Shown here: positions 18,874-27,590 of the stretch, one piece after another
Layout of the letters: each line of letters begins with the position of its first letter
Position numbering within the stretch: position 1 is the first letter of the stretch
Source: Anaerolineae bacterium
GTDB lineage: Bacteria; Chloroflexota; Anaerolineae; Aggregatilineales; J027
DNA length: 64,000 nucleotides
Direction of reading: 5' to 3'
NCBI GenBank assembly: GCA_019913005.1
Contig: JAIOHL010000157.1
Coordinates: forward strand, 62,001-126,000
Made by a program: the position numbers and the translations under genes
Notes under the pieces: model-generated
Database searches by the model: none
What the model was told of the DNA's origin: nothing
Seen by the model: only the letters and a program-made list of their open reading frames with translations

Positions 18874-20958
18874 CTATTCGTCTTCGTGTTCGGTGGCTTT
18901 GTGCTGCGCAATGACATCGGCTGCCAAATTGCTGGGCATGGTTTCATAATGGCTAAATTCCATTGTGAAAATTCCACGCCCGCCGGTCATCGAGCGCAGG
19001 TCATTGGAATAGCGCAGCATCTCGGCATGTGGCACAGTCGCATTGATAATCGTGCGTCCGGCTACGGTATCCATCCCTTGCACACGTCCACGTCGGGTGG
19101 TCATGTCGCTCATAATGTCGCCCGTGTTTTCTTCTGGCACGGTCACACGCACATTGACAATCGGCTCCAAAAGGACGGGGCCAGCTTGTTTGAAGGCGTC
19201 CTTAAAGGATTCCCGACCTGCGACTTGGAAGGCGATGTCTTTGGAGTCTACCGGGTGTTCCTTGCCATCAAACACAACAGCTTTGACACCTACAATCGGG
19301 TAGCCTGCAATGACACCGTTGTTCAAGTTTTGGCGCACACCTTTTTCGGTACTTTGAACGAAGGGGCCGGAAATTGAACCACCGACAATCTCGCTCTTGA
19401 ACTCAAAGCCGTTTTCCGCTGGGATGGGTTCAACACGCAGATGCACTTCGGCAAATTGACCCGCGCCACCTGTTTGTTTCTTGTGGCGATAAACTGATTG
19501 GGCCTTCTTGGTAATGGTTTCCTGATAGGGCACTTTGGGCACTTCAATGGTCATAGCGCAGCCGAGACGTTCGGCACGTTTGAGGGCAATATCAATTTGC
19601 ACGCTGCCCATGCCTTCAAACACAACCTGTTTGGTTGCGGCATCTTGTCGCCATTTTAGTGTTTGGTCGCCCTGACAAAGTGAGGCCAAAACGGTTGCAA
19701 TCTTGGCGCTGTCGGCTTGCGTCTTGGGGTGAACGGCCACCGCATAGACCGGGGCAGGGAATTTTGGTCCCGGCACAAAACGCCCAAAGGCTTTGGTGGT
19801 TAGCGTGTTACCGGTATACGTATTCTTGAGTTTGGCAACGACGCCAATATCACCAGCGTGCAGGACATCCACCGAAATTTGCTCTTTGCCGCGCATCAAT
19901 AACAACTGACCCAAACGTTCTTCTTGTTGAGTGTTCGGATTCCAAACCACATCGTTGCCCCTGACAGAGCCGGAGAAGATGCGGAAATAGGTTAACGTTC
20001 CAAATTTGTCGGTTGAACTCTTGAATACATAGGCCAAGAATGGGCCGCTGTCACTTTGGGGCGGGTTCACAAACTCGATTTCATTGGATTCAAGGTCGGT
20101 CTTGGTGCTGACACGCCGTCCGGTAGAGGGCTGAACATAAACCGTGAGCGCTTCTAATAAGGGCACAATCCCAACACCCGTGCTACCACTGGTCACAAAG
20201 ACGGGGGTGGTGGCAAGGTCAGCGTTACGCGCCGCTTTACGCATCCCATCGCGGATTTCATCAAAGCTGAGTTCATTCGTCTCGAAGTATTTTTCAATAT
20301 AAGCGTCGTCGGCTTCGGCGGCGGCTTCGACTACGGCCAAATGTGCCTCTTGCAGCATATCTGCCAAATCGGCTGGCACTGCATCGCCTTTGTCGCCTTT
20401 ACCCATATAGAGTTTTTGGGTGACAGCGTTCAGCACGCCCTTGAAATTGGACTGTTCACCAAAGGGCAGAATCACTGGGATAAATTTGCGTTCGGGGAAG
20501 CGCTCTCGCAGGGCCTCTAGGGTGCGGTTAAAATTGGCGTTTTCCCGATCCATTTTGTTGATGACAACCATCACGGGTTGATTAAAGTCTATGGCATATT
20601 GGAAGGCCATTTCGGTGCCGACTTCGGGGCCAGCTACCGCGTCCACCACGACCACAACCGCGTCGGTGCTGCGAATGGCCTGCTGAACTTCGCCTTGAAA
20701 ATCGGTAAAACCGGGGGTGTCGAGAATATTGATTTTACAGTCGCCAAATTCAACGGGGACAAGCGCGGTGTTGATACTTAACTGACGTTCACGTTCATCA
20801 TCATCAAAGTCTGAGACGGTGCTTCCGTCCTCTATTTTACCCATGCGATTGGTGGCGCCTGAATGAAACAACAGGCTCTCCACCAGCATGGTTTTTCCCG
20901 CTCCTTGATGTCCAGCTAACGTGATATTTCGGATGGATTCTGAGTTGTAATCCCTCAT
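18874..20958 (-). CDS. fusA: Elongation factor G-like GTPase (EF-G2 type)
   Basis: 694 residues from MRDYNSESIRN; the upstream in-frame start at 21036 lies within the 5' leader. G domain: G1 GHQGAGKT, G3 DTPGF, G4 NKMD. The usual RGITI of switch I is RQLSI (ERERQLSINTA), and G1 has GHQGAGKT rather than AHIDAGKT, both typical of the EF-G II/FusA2 branch. The later EF-G domains are present (IAGYPIVGVKAVV; TTRRGRVQGMD). These paralogues may act in translocation, recycling or stress; the canonical EF-G is presumably elsewhere. It is monocistronic with its own promoter and terminator. Confidence 0.88.
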   Translation of the reverse strand: MRDYNSESIRNITLAGHQGAGKTMLVESLLFHSGATNRMGKIEDGSTVSDFDDDERERQLSINTALVPVEFGDCKINILDTPGFTDFQGEVQQAIRSTDAVVVVVDAVAGPEVGTEMAFQYAIDFNQPVMVVINKMDRENANFNRTLEALRERFPERKFIPVILPFGEQSNFKGVLNAVTQKLYMGKGDKGDAVPADLADMLQEAHLAVVEAAAEADDAYIEKYFETNELSFDEIRDGMRKAARNADLATTPVFVTSGSTGVGIVPLLEALTVYVQPSTGRRVSTKTDLESNEIEFVNPPQSDSGPFLAYVFKSSTDKFGTLTYFRIFSGSVRGNDVVWNPNTQQEERLGQLLLMRGKEQISVDVLHAGDIGVVAKLKNTYTGNTLTTKAFGRFVPGPKFPAPVYAVAVHPKTQADSAKIATVLASLCQGDQTLKWRQDAATKQVVFEGMGSVQIDIALKRAERLGCAMTIEVPKVPYQETITKKAQSVYRHKKQTGGAGQFAEVHLRVEPIPAENGFEFKSEIVGGSISGPFVQSTEKGVRQNLNNGVIAGYPIVGVKAVVFDGKEHPVDSKDIAFQVAGRESFKDAFKQAGPVLLEPIVNVRVTVPEENTGDIMSDMTTRRGRVQGMDTVAGRTIINATVPHAEMLRYSNDLRSMTGGRGIFTMEFSHYETMPSNLAADVIAQHKATEHEDE

Positions 20959-21051
20959 AATGGTTTTACCCTTCAATACTTTTAAAGAGCTTACTATTGC
21001 TGGTTTGGAAGATGAGCTTGTAGGGGGCTTCTTCACAAAACATTTGTCTGG

Positions 21052-21080
21052 ATTTTACGGAATCTCAGGGGGACTGTCAA
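21052..21080 (-). promoter_or_regulatory. Promoter of the EF-G2 gene
   Basis: Minus strand: perfect -35 TTGACA (21080-21075), 17-base spacer, -10 TAAAAT (21057-21052). The leader to the start at 20958 would be about 87 bases. Confidence 0.75.
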
Positions 21081-21142
21081 AATTTTTTAACCTCATTTTG
21101 AGGACGAAAGGCACTGTCTTCTGAGATCGAGACTCCAGCATG

Positions 21143-21841
21143 TCAGTCCAGTGGTTTTTGTCCCCAATGGACGGCGATGGTTTTGAGCATGAAATTTTGA
21201 TAGCCTGTCTGTTGAAAACCGGCCCCGCGAATCCGTTCCGCAAGGGCTTCTGGTGTCTTAAATTCCAACGTGCTTTGGGGTAGATAACGATAGGCACTGC
21301 TGTCGCCAGAAATCAACTTGCCCACCGTTGGAATCACATATTTCAGATGGATGCTGATAAAGGGTCGCAGTAAATTTTTTGGGGGTGGACTGGTGTCGAG
21401 TGTGACCAGATAGCCGCCGGGTTTCAGAATCCGCCATTGTTCCTGTAGGGCGAGATCAATATCCGGCACGTTACGGAATAGGAAACCACTCACTACTGCG
21501 TCGAATATGCTATCTGGGAGCGGTAGAGCCAAGGCGTTTGCCCCTAACCAATCTACCGTAGAACCGTTGGTGCGTTTTTGTCCGACAACCATCATCGGTA
21601 GGGCGAAATCCGCCGCAATGACGGTAGCACCGGGGTATTGGCGACGCACCTCAAATGCGATGTCTCCCGTTCCCGCAGCAATATCCAAGACATGGCCTTC
21701 CGGTGGTACATGGGCCTGCTGAACAACAAATTTGCGCCAACTTTTGTCGCGCCCAAATGTCATCAGGCGGTTCATCAAATCATAGCGAGGAGCGATCCGC
21801 CCAAACATCCCCTGCACATGCGATTTATCTGTGGTACTCAC
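21143..21841 (-). CDS. ubiE: Demethylmenaquinone methyltransferase (UbiE/MenG)
   Basis: 232 residues. It performs SAM-dependent C-methylation, the last step of menaquinone synthesis. The N-terminal signature FGRIAPRYDLMNRLMTFG, SAM motif VLDIAAGTGDI (about 50-60), SGFLFRNVPD, GGYLVTLD and the family motif YRYLPQST are all present. The GTG start at 21841 overlaps the stop of the upstream GH57 gene by four bases (GTGA), which implies translational coupling. Menaquinone fits an anaerobic or facultative electron transport chain. Confidence 0.92.
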   Translation of the reverse strand: MSTTDKSHVQGMFGRIAPRYDLMNRLMTFGRDKSWRKFVVQQAHVPPEGHVLDIAAGTGDIAFEVRRQYPGATVIAADFALPMMVVGQKRTNGSTVDWLGANALALPLPDSIFDAVVSGFLFRNVPDIDLALQEQWRILKPGGYLVTLDTSPPPKNLLRPFISIHLKYVIPTVGKLISGDSSAYRYLPQSTLEFKTPEALAERIRGAGFQQTGYQNFMLKTIAVHWGQKPLD

Positions 21842-23730
21842 TCACACCACCATCGGTAATCAATATTGGGATACAGTTTATCCAATTGCCAGTATTCTTC
21901 GGTTAAATTGCCGTCGGGTTGTCCGGCTTCAACGCTCTCGCATAATTTGCGGAAGCGTTCCATGTGCTGGCTAAACCGCTGAATGGCATAATTGCGGGCC
22001 TGTCCGGTTGTCACCAAGAAAGGCCAGTCCGAACTTTCTGCCAGTAATAATTCACGGGCGGCCTGATTTAACGTCTTACGGAGATTTTCGTTGCCCCAGT
22101 CAGCTTTATGGCGATTCGCCAGCCGGGTCATGCGCTGTTCAGCCTCATGAATGGGCGGCCACATCCAATTGACCTCAATGTTATTCCATGTAAAATGCGT
22201 GCCACCTGCGCCCCAACTGCCTTCGGGGAGGTGCAAAATTTGTTTGGGGGGGTGATCTTCTATATATTGTGGGGCGGTCACTAAATCCACCACTTCACTT
22301 TTGGCGAGGCCACGCAGCACTTCTTTGATCCAGTCCACGCCCTCGAACCACCAATGCCCAAATAGCTCGGTGTCATAGTTGCTGGCGATGAGGCCATAAT
22401 CATTGCCATTGCCACGCCATGCTGTCAAAATACGCTCCACTAGACCCACAAAATCGGCGGCGTGCGCTTTGAGTTTGCCTTCGGCCCAATCGGGGTGATA
22501 AAAATCTTTCTCGCCCAAATCCACCGTATTGCCCGTCACTCGCCAATATTGCAGGCCGCTGACGCTATCTTTGCGGTGAAATTCACGATAGTCGAAGTCG
22601 CCGGGATACCCAACGGTGGCTGACCACACCTGTTGGCCTGTTTCGTTATTGCGGCCAATCACCGCCACGCTGCTGTGGTCTTCGGCGTTCATGCCGGAGG
22701 TGGTGTCGCTGACGTAATAGGGTTCAAAGGTGGTCGCCTGAAAATCGGGGGCAGGGACTTCGGACATGGGGATTAGGTAACGACGTTTAATTGCGCCATA
22801 CGGCCCGATGATTTCACCCGCCGCCACGCCTACCGGAGCACCACCCGTTACCAGATGTGTTTCGCTGAAAAAGACGCTGATACCCTCAGCGGCAAGGAAT
22901 TTCTCGATGCCGGGGCGGATTTTGCCAATTTGATCGTAATAGGCCGGACGATAGGCACATTCGGGTAGCCAGATGCCCCGCGGATTGCGACCAAATAGCC
23001 GTTGATAGCTGGTGACACCCGTGTGCAGTTGACCACGAATGGCAGCATCCGTGCCGAGCAGGGGCAAATAGCCATGTGTCGCGGCGCAGGTGATAATTTC
23101 GATATACCCTTCGTCCTGTAATTGACGGAATGCGCCAATGATGTCCCGGTGATATTTGCGGTCAAAAGAATCTTTGATGGTTTCGTAATAATGTAGATAC
23201 CATTCTGCCAGCGATTTGAGATGCTTGTGGCCGACCCACCATGGTTTTTCGGGGGCGACTTTCTCGGCAGGAATTTCAGCGCCCATTTCTCCGGCGAGTT
23301 CTTTGGCTTCTTCAATCGCTTCCGATTCAATAAAGACTTCTTCGACGGCCTCGCGGTCTACTGGTGGAAGGTTGCTTTCTTCGGCTTCGGTGCGCTCGAC
23401 CCCATGCGGTGCAGTCTCTTCCCATAAATCGCCACGAAAACGCAAAATATCCTGTTTGGCACGGGCGATTTTATCCTCTAGGTATTCGTCCAGATGGTCA
23501 CATACGTCCGCATCGGCCAGTTGTTCCGCCAACACAGGGGTAATGCCGATGGTAATTTTGTAGGGGACGCCCTCGGCCCGTAAATCATAGAGCGCGTTTA
23601 GTAAGGGGATATATGTCTCGCTGGCGGCTTCGTGAATCCATTCTTCGCCATGCGGCCAACGCCCTGCCAAACGCGCATAGGGTAGGTGGCTGTGCAGGAC
23701 AAATGTAAATGCGCCGAGGGCATTTTTCAT
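21838..23730 (-). CDS. GH57 1,4-alpha-glucan branching enzyme
   Basis: 630 residues. The N-terminal motif HSHLPY (GH57 region 1), the nucleophile Glu in IWLPECAYRP (near residue 254) and the acid Asp in SNYDTELFGHWWFEG (near 457) identify the family. It makes alpha-1,6 branches in glycogen. The protein is about 100 residues longer than the usual 520-530. The excess is an acidic stretch at about 110-180 (VDREAVEEVFIESEAIEEAK). It precedes ubiE with a four-base overlap although the pathways are unrelated. Confidence 0.88.
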   Translation of the reverse strand: MKNALGAFTFVLHSHLPYARLAGRWPHGEEWIHEAASETYIPLLNALYDLRAEGVPYKITIGITPVLAEQLADADVCDHLDEYLEDKIARAKQDILRFRGDLWEETAPHGVERTEAEESNLPPVDREAVEEVFIESEAIEEAKELAGEMGAEIPAEKVAPEKPWWVGHKHLKSLAEWYLHYYETIKDSFDRKYHRDIIGAFRQLQDEGYIEIITCAATHGYLPLLGTDAAIRGQLHTGVTSYQRLFGRNPRGIWLPECAYRPAYYDQIGKIRPGIEKFLAAEGISVFFSETHLVTGGAPVGVAAGEIIGPYGAIKRRYLIPMSEVPAPDFQATTFEPYYVSDTTSGMNAEDHSSVAVIGRNNETGQQVWSATVGYPGDFDYREFHRKDSVSGLQYWRVTGNTVDLGEKDFYHPDWAEGKLKAHAADFVGLVERILTAWRGNGNDYGLIASNYDTELFGHWWFEGVDWIKEVLRGLAKSEVVDLVTAPQYIEDHPPKQILHLPEGSWGAGGTHFTWNNIEVNWMWPPIHEAEQRMTRLANRHKADWGNENLRKTLNQAARELLLAESSDWPFLVTTGQARNYAIQRFSQHMERFRKLCESVEAGQPDGNLTEEYWQLDKLYPNIDYRWWCE

Positions 23731-24026
23731 TGGTCAAAAATCCTTTGTGGAGAAAGGGTGTTCAATTTGAGCAGGATTTTAACACCGTTTTGCTGTGGGG
23801 CGTAATTTATTAAATAGACACACATTTTGAGATAGCTGGTCAGGAGTCCGGTCAATAGAAAAAACAGGGGAACATGATTTCCCGGTACACCAATGTTTTC
23901 TAGCGTTTCATCATTATCGAATGACGTGTCACTCAGATGGATTATCCACAAAAAGTGGCGACGCACAGAATAATGACCGCTAGGATAAGCAGGGGGATTT
24001 TTGGTATAGTGCCCTAACACACAGGT
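23731..24026. other. Intergenic region between the branching enzyme and barstar-like genes
   Basis: 296 bases without a credible gene. It should hold the promoter of the branching enzyme, but no good -35/-10 pair is seen. A GTTTTAACAC-type AT-rich stretch lies next to the start. No terminator for the barstar-like gene is evident. Confidence 0.5.
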
Positions 24027-24473
24027 TTATATGGAAGTGGCTTCCTCTAATGTCAAACCTGCGCCGCTTAAAAAGATGTAGAACGGTTTTTGACCACGCT
24101 CGCGCCAAAATTGCAGCCCTTGTTGGAAACAATCTATCGCCATTTCAAAGGTTTCGGGATCGCCAGATGCAAGTTGTTCAGCATGGTCGTAGAAAAACAC
24201 AAATCCTTTGCGGCGGGGATACCAGTGATCTAAATCCTGCAAGCAGTCTACGATAGATTCATCCATGCGCCCAAAATAGTCAGGAAAATTACCAGCCTGT
24301 TGGATTTCATCCATGAAGGCATCCTCAGTGGCGACCCCCTGCCCACGTACATGAGAAAAGCTGAATTTCTGTTCCTCTGCTAGTGCTTGCAATGTTTCTG
24401 CTGGGATGGGTGAAGTAAGAAGATATAGCCCGGCGGCTGATTTGTTTTGGAGGATTGATTTGATTTTTTCCAT
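24027..24473 (-). CDS. Barstar-family protein
   Basis: 148 residues. The core FPDYFGRMDESIVDCLQDLDHW matches the barstar fold (fPdyfG.nwDal.DcL.dL.w), which in Bacillus binds and inhibits the RNase barnase. The preceding helix (DAFMDEIQQAGN) and the strand GFVFFYDH fit. No secreted RNase is encoded nearby, so the partner is unknown. Such solitary copies are common, and some may bind other nucleases or act as orphan immunity proteins. It is a single-gene unit. Confidence 0.8.
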   Translation of the reverse strand: MEKIKSILQNKSAAGLYLLTSPIPAETLQALAEEQKFSFSHVRGQGVATEDAFMDEIQQAGNFPDYFGRMDESIVDCLQDLDHWYPRRKGFVFFYDHAEQLASGDPETFEMAIDCFQQGLQFWRERGQKPFYIFLSGAGLTLEEATSI

Positions 24474-24548
24474 TATTCGATACCTTACCGTTGCGTATGT
24501 GAATCATACCCCCTAAAACACCGATGGCTGCCAAAAGGGGCTGTAATT

Positions 24549-24932
24549 TTAATTGATATTTTGCACTACTGCTTCAAGCTCCCGTACAAAGGTGGTGGCA
24601 GTAATTGGCTTGGCAAAATAGGCATTAAAGCCCGCTTGAATGGCATATTCGGCTAGCTCTGCCGTGTGATAGGCGGTAATTGCAATGCGGGGAATCTTGG
24701 AATGGGTCTCGCTGGTCTGCAAGATTTTAAGCAGTTCCCAACCATTTTTACCCGGCAGCGATAGGTCTATCAAAATAAGAGTGGGGGAGACGTCGGGCAG
24801 AATTTTGAGCGCATCTTCGGCACTCCGCACCCCAATTGAAGGAATGCCATGATGCTCTAGGAGTCCACGTATCAATTCCATACTGTCCTGTTCATCTTCC
24901 ACCACGAGAACTTGCCAAGTTTGAACGGTCAT
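24549..24932 (-). CDS. Receiver-only response regulator
   Basis: 127 residues, one CheY-like domain. Acidic pocket EDE near the N-terminus, phospho-acceptor Asp in LILIDLSLPG, Thr in IAITAYH and Lys in FAKPI. There is no output domain. It overlaps the upstream receiver gene by four bases (ATGA) and probably works as a phosphate shuttle or sink in the pathway of the kinase encoded at the head of the operon. Confidence 0.9.
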   Translation of the reverse strand: MTVQTWQVLVVEDEQDSMELIRGLLEHHGIPSIGVRSAEDALKILPDVSPTLILIDLSLPGKNGWELLKILQTSETHSKIPRIAITAYHTAELAEYAIQAGFNAYFAKPITATTFVRELEAVVQNIN

Positions 24933-25447
24933 TGGGGGATTTCCTTCACACTAAAATCGCCTATGGGTTTGTCCACATCTTCAGCCTGTTGAGATGCTGG
25001 TGCTTGTGGAGTATTTTCCACAGACGCCGGGGTATCTTGTGTATTTGCCCCATTCACTTTCTTCGCTATGGCCTGCTCAATATCCTGCACGAGGGTAGGT
25101 AGGTTTACAGGTTTACTCAGATACCCATCGAAACCCGCTGCAAGAACACGTTGTTCATCCCCGATCATGGCATGAGCAGTGAGCGCCACAACCGGCACTT
25201 GCTGTAGGTGGGGAATCTTCCGAATTTCCTCGTACATCCGCCATCCATCCATATGGGGCATCGCAAGATCAAGCAGGATAAGGGTAGGGGTCAGATGCTT
25301 CAGTTGCTCTAAACCTTGTATCCCATCGGTAGCGGTTTTGACAGTCATCCCAAAAAACGACAATACAGTGGCAACTACTTCCAAATTATCGGGTTCATCA
25401 TCTACAACTAAGACTGTCCATCCGCCCGTATTTTTCCAATCCAACAT
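24929..25447 (-). CDS. Receiver-only response regulator with a disordered tail
   Basis: 172 residues. A CheY-like domain at 10-130 has VVDDE, the acceptor Asp in LILLDLAMPHMDGW, Thr in VALTAHA and Lys in LSKPV. About 40 residues rich in Pro, Ala, Gln and Thr follow, with no recognisable output domain. It starts 9 bases after the histidine kinase stop, so the two are cotranscribed and probably cognate. Confidence 0.9.
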   Translation of the reverse strand: MLDWKNTGGWTVLVVDDEPDNLEVVATVLSFFGMTVKTATDGIQGLEQLKHLTPTLILLDLAMPHMDGWRMYEEIRKIPHLQQVPVVALTAHAMIGDEQRVLAAGFDGYLSKPVNLPTLVQDIEQAIAKKVNGANTQDTPASVENTPQAPASQQAEDVDKPIGDFSVKEIPQ

Positions 25448-25456
25448 GACCCACTC

Positions 25457-27370
25457 CTATACTGTGACTGGCGCGGCAACGACGGGTTCTGCTTTTTGAC
25501 CAGCAGGCCCTTCTTCAAGGATAGGCAGAATTACAGTAAAAGTGCTGCCTTCGCCAAGTTTGCTTTGGACTTTGATCTCGCCATTCATGATACGGACAAG
25601 ATTGCGGGTAATCGCTAGACCCAAGCCGCTCCCTTGATAGGCACGGGTTGAGGTGCCGTCTAACTGGCGAAATTCTTCGAAAATCATATTAATAGCATGG
25701 GGGGGAATACCAATTCCCGTATCCGTAACGGCGATTGTCCATTGCCGTTCGGGTAGATTCGTCTTGATCTCAAGCCGCACCGAGCCTTGGTGGGTAAACT
25801 TGAAGGCGTTCGAGATCAGATTCACCATTACCTGCTCAATGCGTTTTTCATCGCCAATCAGTTGGTCGGGAACGTTCGAGTCCACCTTTACTTCAAATTT
25901 AAGGGCATTTTCCTTCGCAAGGACTTCCATTTGACTTCCCAACCGCTCTGAAAGGGCACGCGGCGCAAATGGCTTGAGAATGAGTTCGACGCGCTTGGCT
26001 TCAATTCGGGTGAGATCCAAAATATCGTTTACCAGTGCTAACAACCGATTTCCATTCAGGCGTAGACGCTCCACTTGGTGGCGTTGTTGACTATTTAATT
26101 CACCTGCAATACCCATCAACAGCATGTCGCTAAAACCAATGATCGCATTGAGGGGGGTGCGTAATTCATGCGACATATTGGCAAGAAATTCACTTTTGAT
26201 ACGGGCAGCGCTTTGGGCTTGGGCAGTGGCGATTTTTAACTCTTCGGCTTGTGCAACAAGATGTGCCTCCCGCTGCTGAATTTCGCCGGCCATTTTATCA
26301 AAAGATTTCGCTAATTCCCCCACTTCGTCATTGGTTTTGATATTCGTGCGTTGAGTGTAGGCCCCACTCGAAATGGTTTGGGTCATTTTAGTGAGTATTC
26401 CGATGGGTTTGGAAATACTTTGGCTGATAATCGTGGTGAGCAAAATGGCGAGGGCAACGGTCAATAACCCCACTATTAATTGAATATAACGTCCTCTTTG
26501 CTGGATGTTTTCGAGATCATTTAAGATCTGCTCCTGCTGTAGAGATGCTTCTTCAGAAAATTCCTCGGCTTTTGTTTCAATATCGGCGCTTAGAGTGGTA
26601 AGCCCAAAATAACCCGCAGACACCCCTAAGTCAATTTGGCGAATCTCTTCAGATTTACTAAGGGTCTCATCAATCAAGTCTAGAACGCTTGATTTCTTTT
26701 CTTCAGATAAATCAGTCTCATTGACCTTTGTTCGCAGCTCCTCAATCTCTGCTTGGAGTTCAATGCCTGTTGAGGTAATATCGCTAAATCCAATGTAAAC
26801 ATTTGCTTTGCTAATGGCATCACTAGCATCTACAAATCGGTTGATCTGATCTAGGTTGTTCAACAACTCTGCTGCAAGGCCGGTTTCCTCATCTCCACGA
26901 ACGTTAACCATTTGAAAAATCATGTCTTGGATGCGTCGGTCATATTCCAGCACCAGATTCCGAATTTCCTCAATCGAGGCTTTTCGCTTTTCTGTGATCG
27001 TTGTATCTTGTTCTAGCTTAGAGAATTCCGTGTCAACCCTTTCCAATTCAGCCAGAAGATCCAAAGTCTGTTTGGTCTGATCAGAAATGGGGGCAATAAT
27101 CTCTTCAATAGGTGTGCCTCCGGTGAGGAAGAGAATGCCGCCTTGAGATTCTTGCAGCCGAACTTTAATCATTTCTGCCTTAAGGTTGCCTGCCAGAATA
27201 GACTCTTTTTGCGAATAACCGACTTTCTCACGGGCCTTGCTTTCAGCATTGATATCAATAAAGCCAATGCCGGTGCTCAATACAATGAGCGCAATGATTA
27301 GACCAAATCCAAATTGTAATTTAGATTTGGTAGGAAGATTACTGAACCAGAGTGACAAGCGTGATAACAT
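25457..27370 (-). CDS. Membrane sensor histidine kinase with four-helix sensor and HAMP
   Basis: 637 residues. TM1 at about 18-40, a helical extracytoplasmic sensor at 40-295 similar to the CHASE3/4HB-MCP type, TM2 at about 297-320, HAMP (SISKPIGILTKM), then HisKA with the phospho-acceptor His in NMSHELRTPLNAIIGFSD. The HATPase_c domain has NLISNAFKFT, DTGIGI and GSGLGLAI. The start has AAGGA 8 bases upstream. It leads an operon with two receiver-only proteins; the ligand is unknown. Confidence 0.92.
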   Translation of the reverse strand: MLSRLSLWFSNLPTKSKLQFGFGLIIALIVLSTGIGFIDINAESKAREKVGYSQKESILAGNLKAEMIKVRLQESQGGILFLTGGTPIEEIIAPISDQTKQTLDLLAELERVDTEFSKLEQDTTITEKRKASIEEIRNLVLEYDRRIQDMIFQMVNVRGDEETGLAAELLNNLDQINRFVDASDAISKANVYIGFSDITSTGIELQAEIEELRTKVNETDLSEEKKSSVLDLIDETLSKSEEIRQIDLGVSAGYFGLTTLSADIETKAEEFSEEASLQQEQILNDLENIQQRGRYIQLIVGLLTVALAILLTTIISQSISKPIGILTKMTQTISSGAYTQRTNIKTNDEVGELAKSFDKMAGEIQQREAHLVAQAEELKIATAQAQSAARIKSEFLANMSHELRTPLNAIIGFSDMLLMGIAGELNSQQRHQVERLRLNGNRLLALVNDILDLTRIEAKRVELILKPFAPRALSERLGSQMEVLAKENALKFEVKVDSNVPDQLIGDEKRIEQVMVNLISNAFKFTHQGSVRLEIKTNLPERQWTIAVTDTGIGIPPHAINMIFEEFRQLDGTSTRAYQGSGLGLAITRNLVRIMNGEIKVQSKLGEGSTFTVILPILEEGPAGQKAEPVVAAPVTV

Positions 27371-27590
27371 AAAAAGTCCTTGCTTCTTTCACTAAGATAA
27401 AGATGATAGTGAGAGTGATGAATCAAAGTGGTGCAGGAAGCGATGGTTGGAAAATGATTAGTATCAGGATAATAAAAAGTATCCCTTATCATGTCTCCTA
27501 ATAAATAATGCTTTATTCCAAGAGTATCATAGGTTGCTTAAAAGGCAATAAAAGTTGTGCTAATTTCCTGTGAATTTTTGCAAAATGCCC

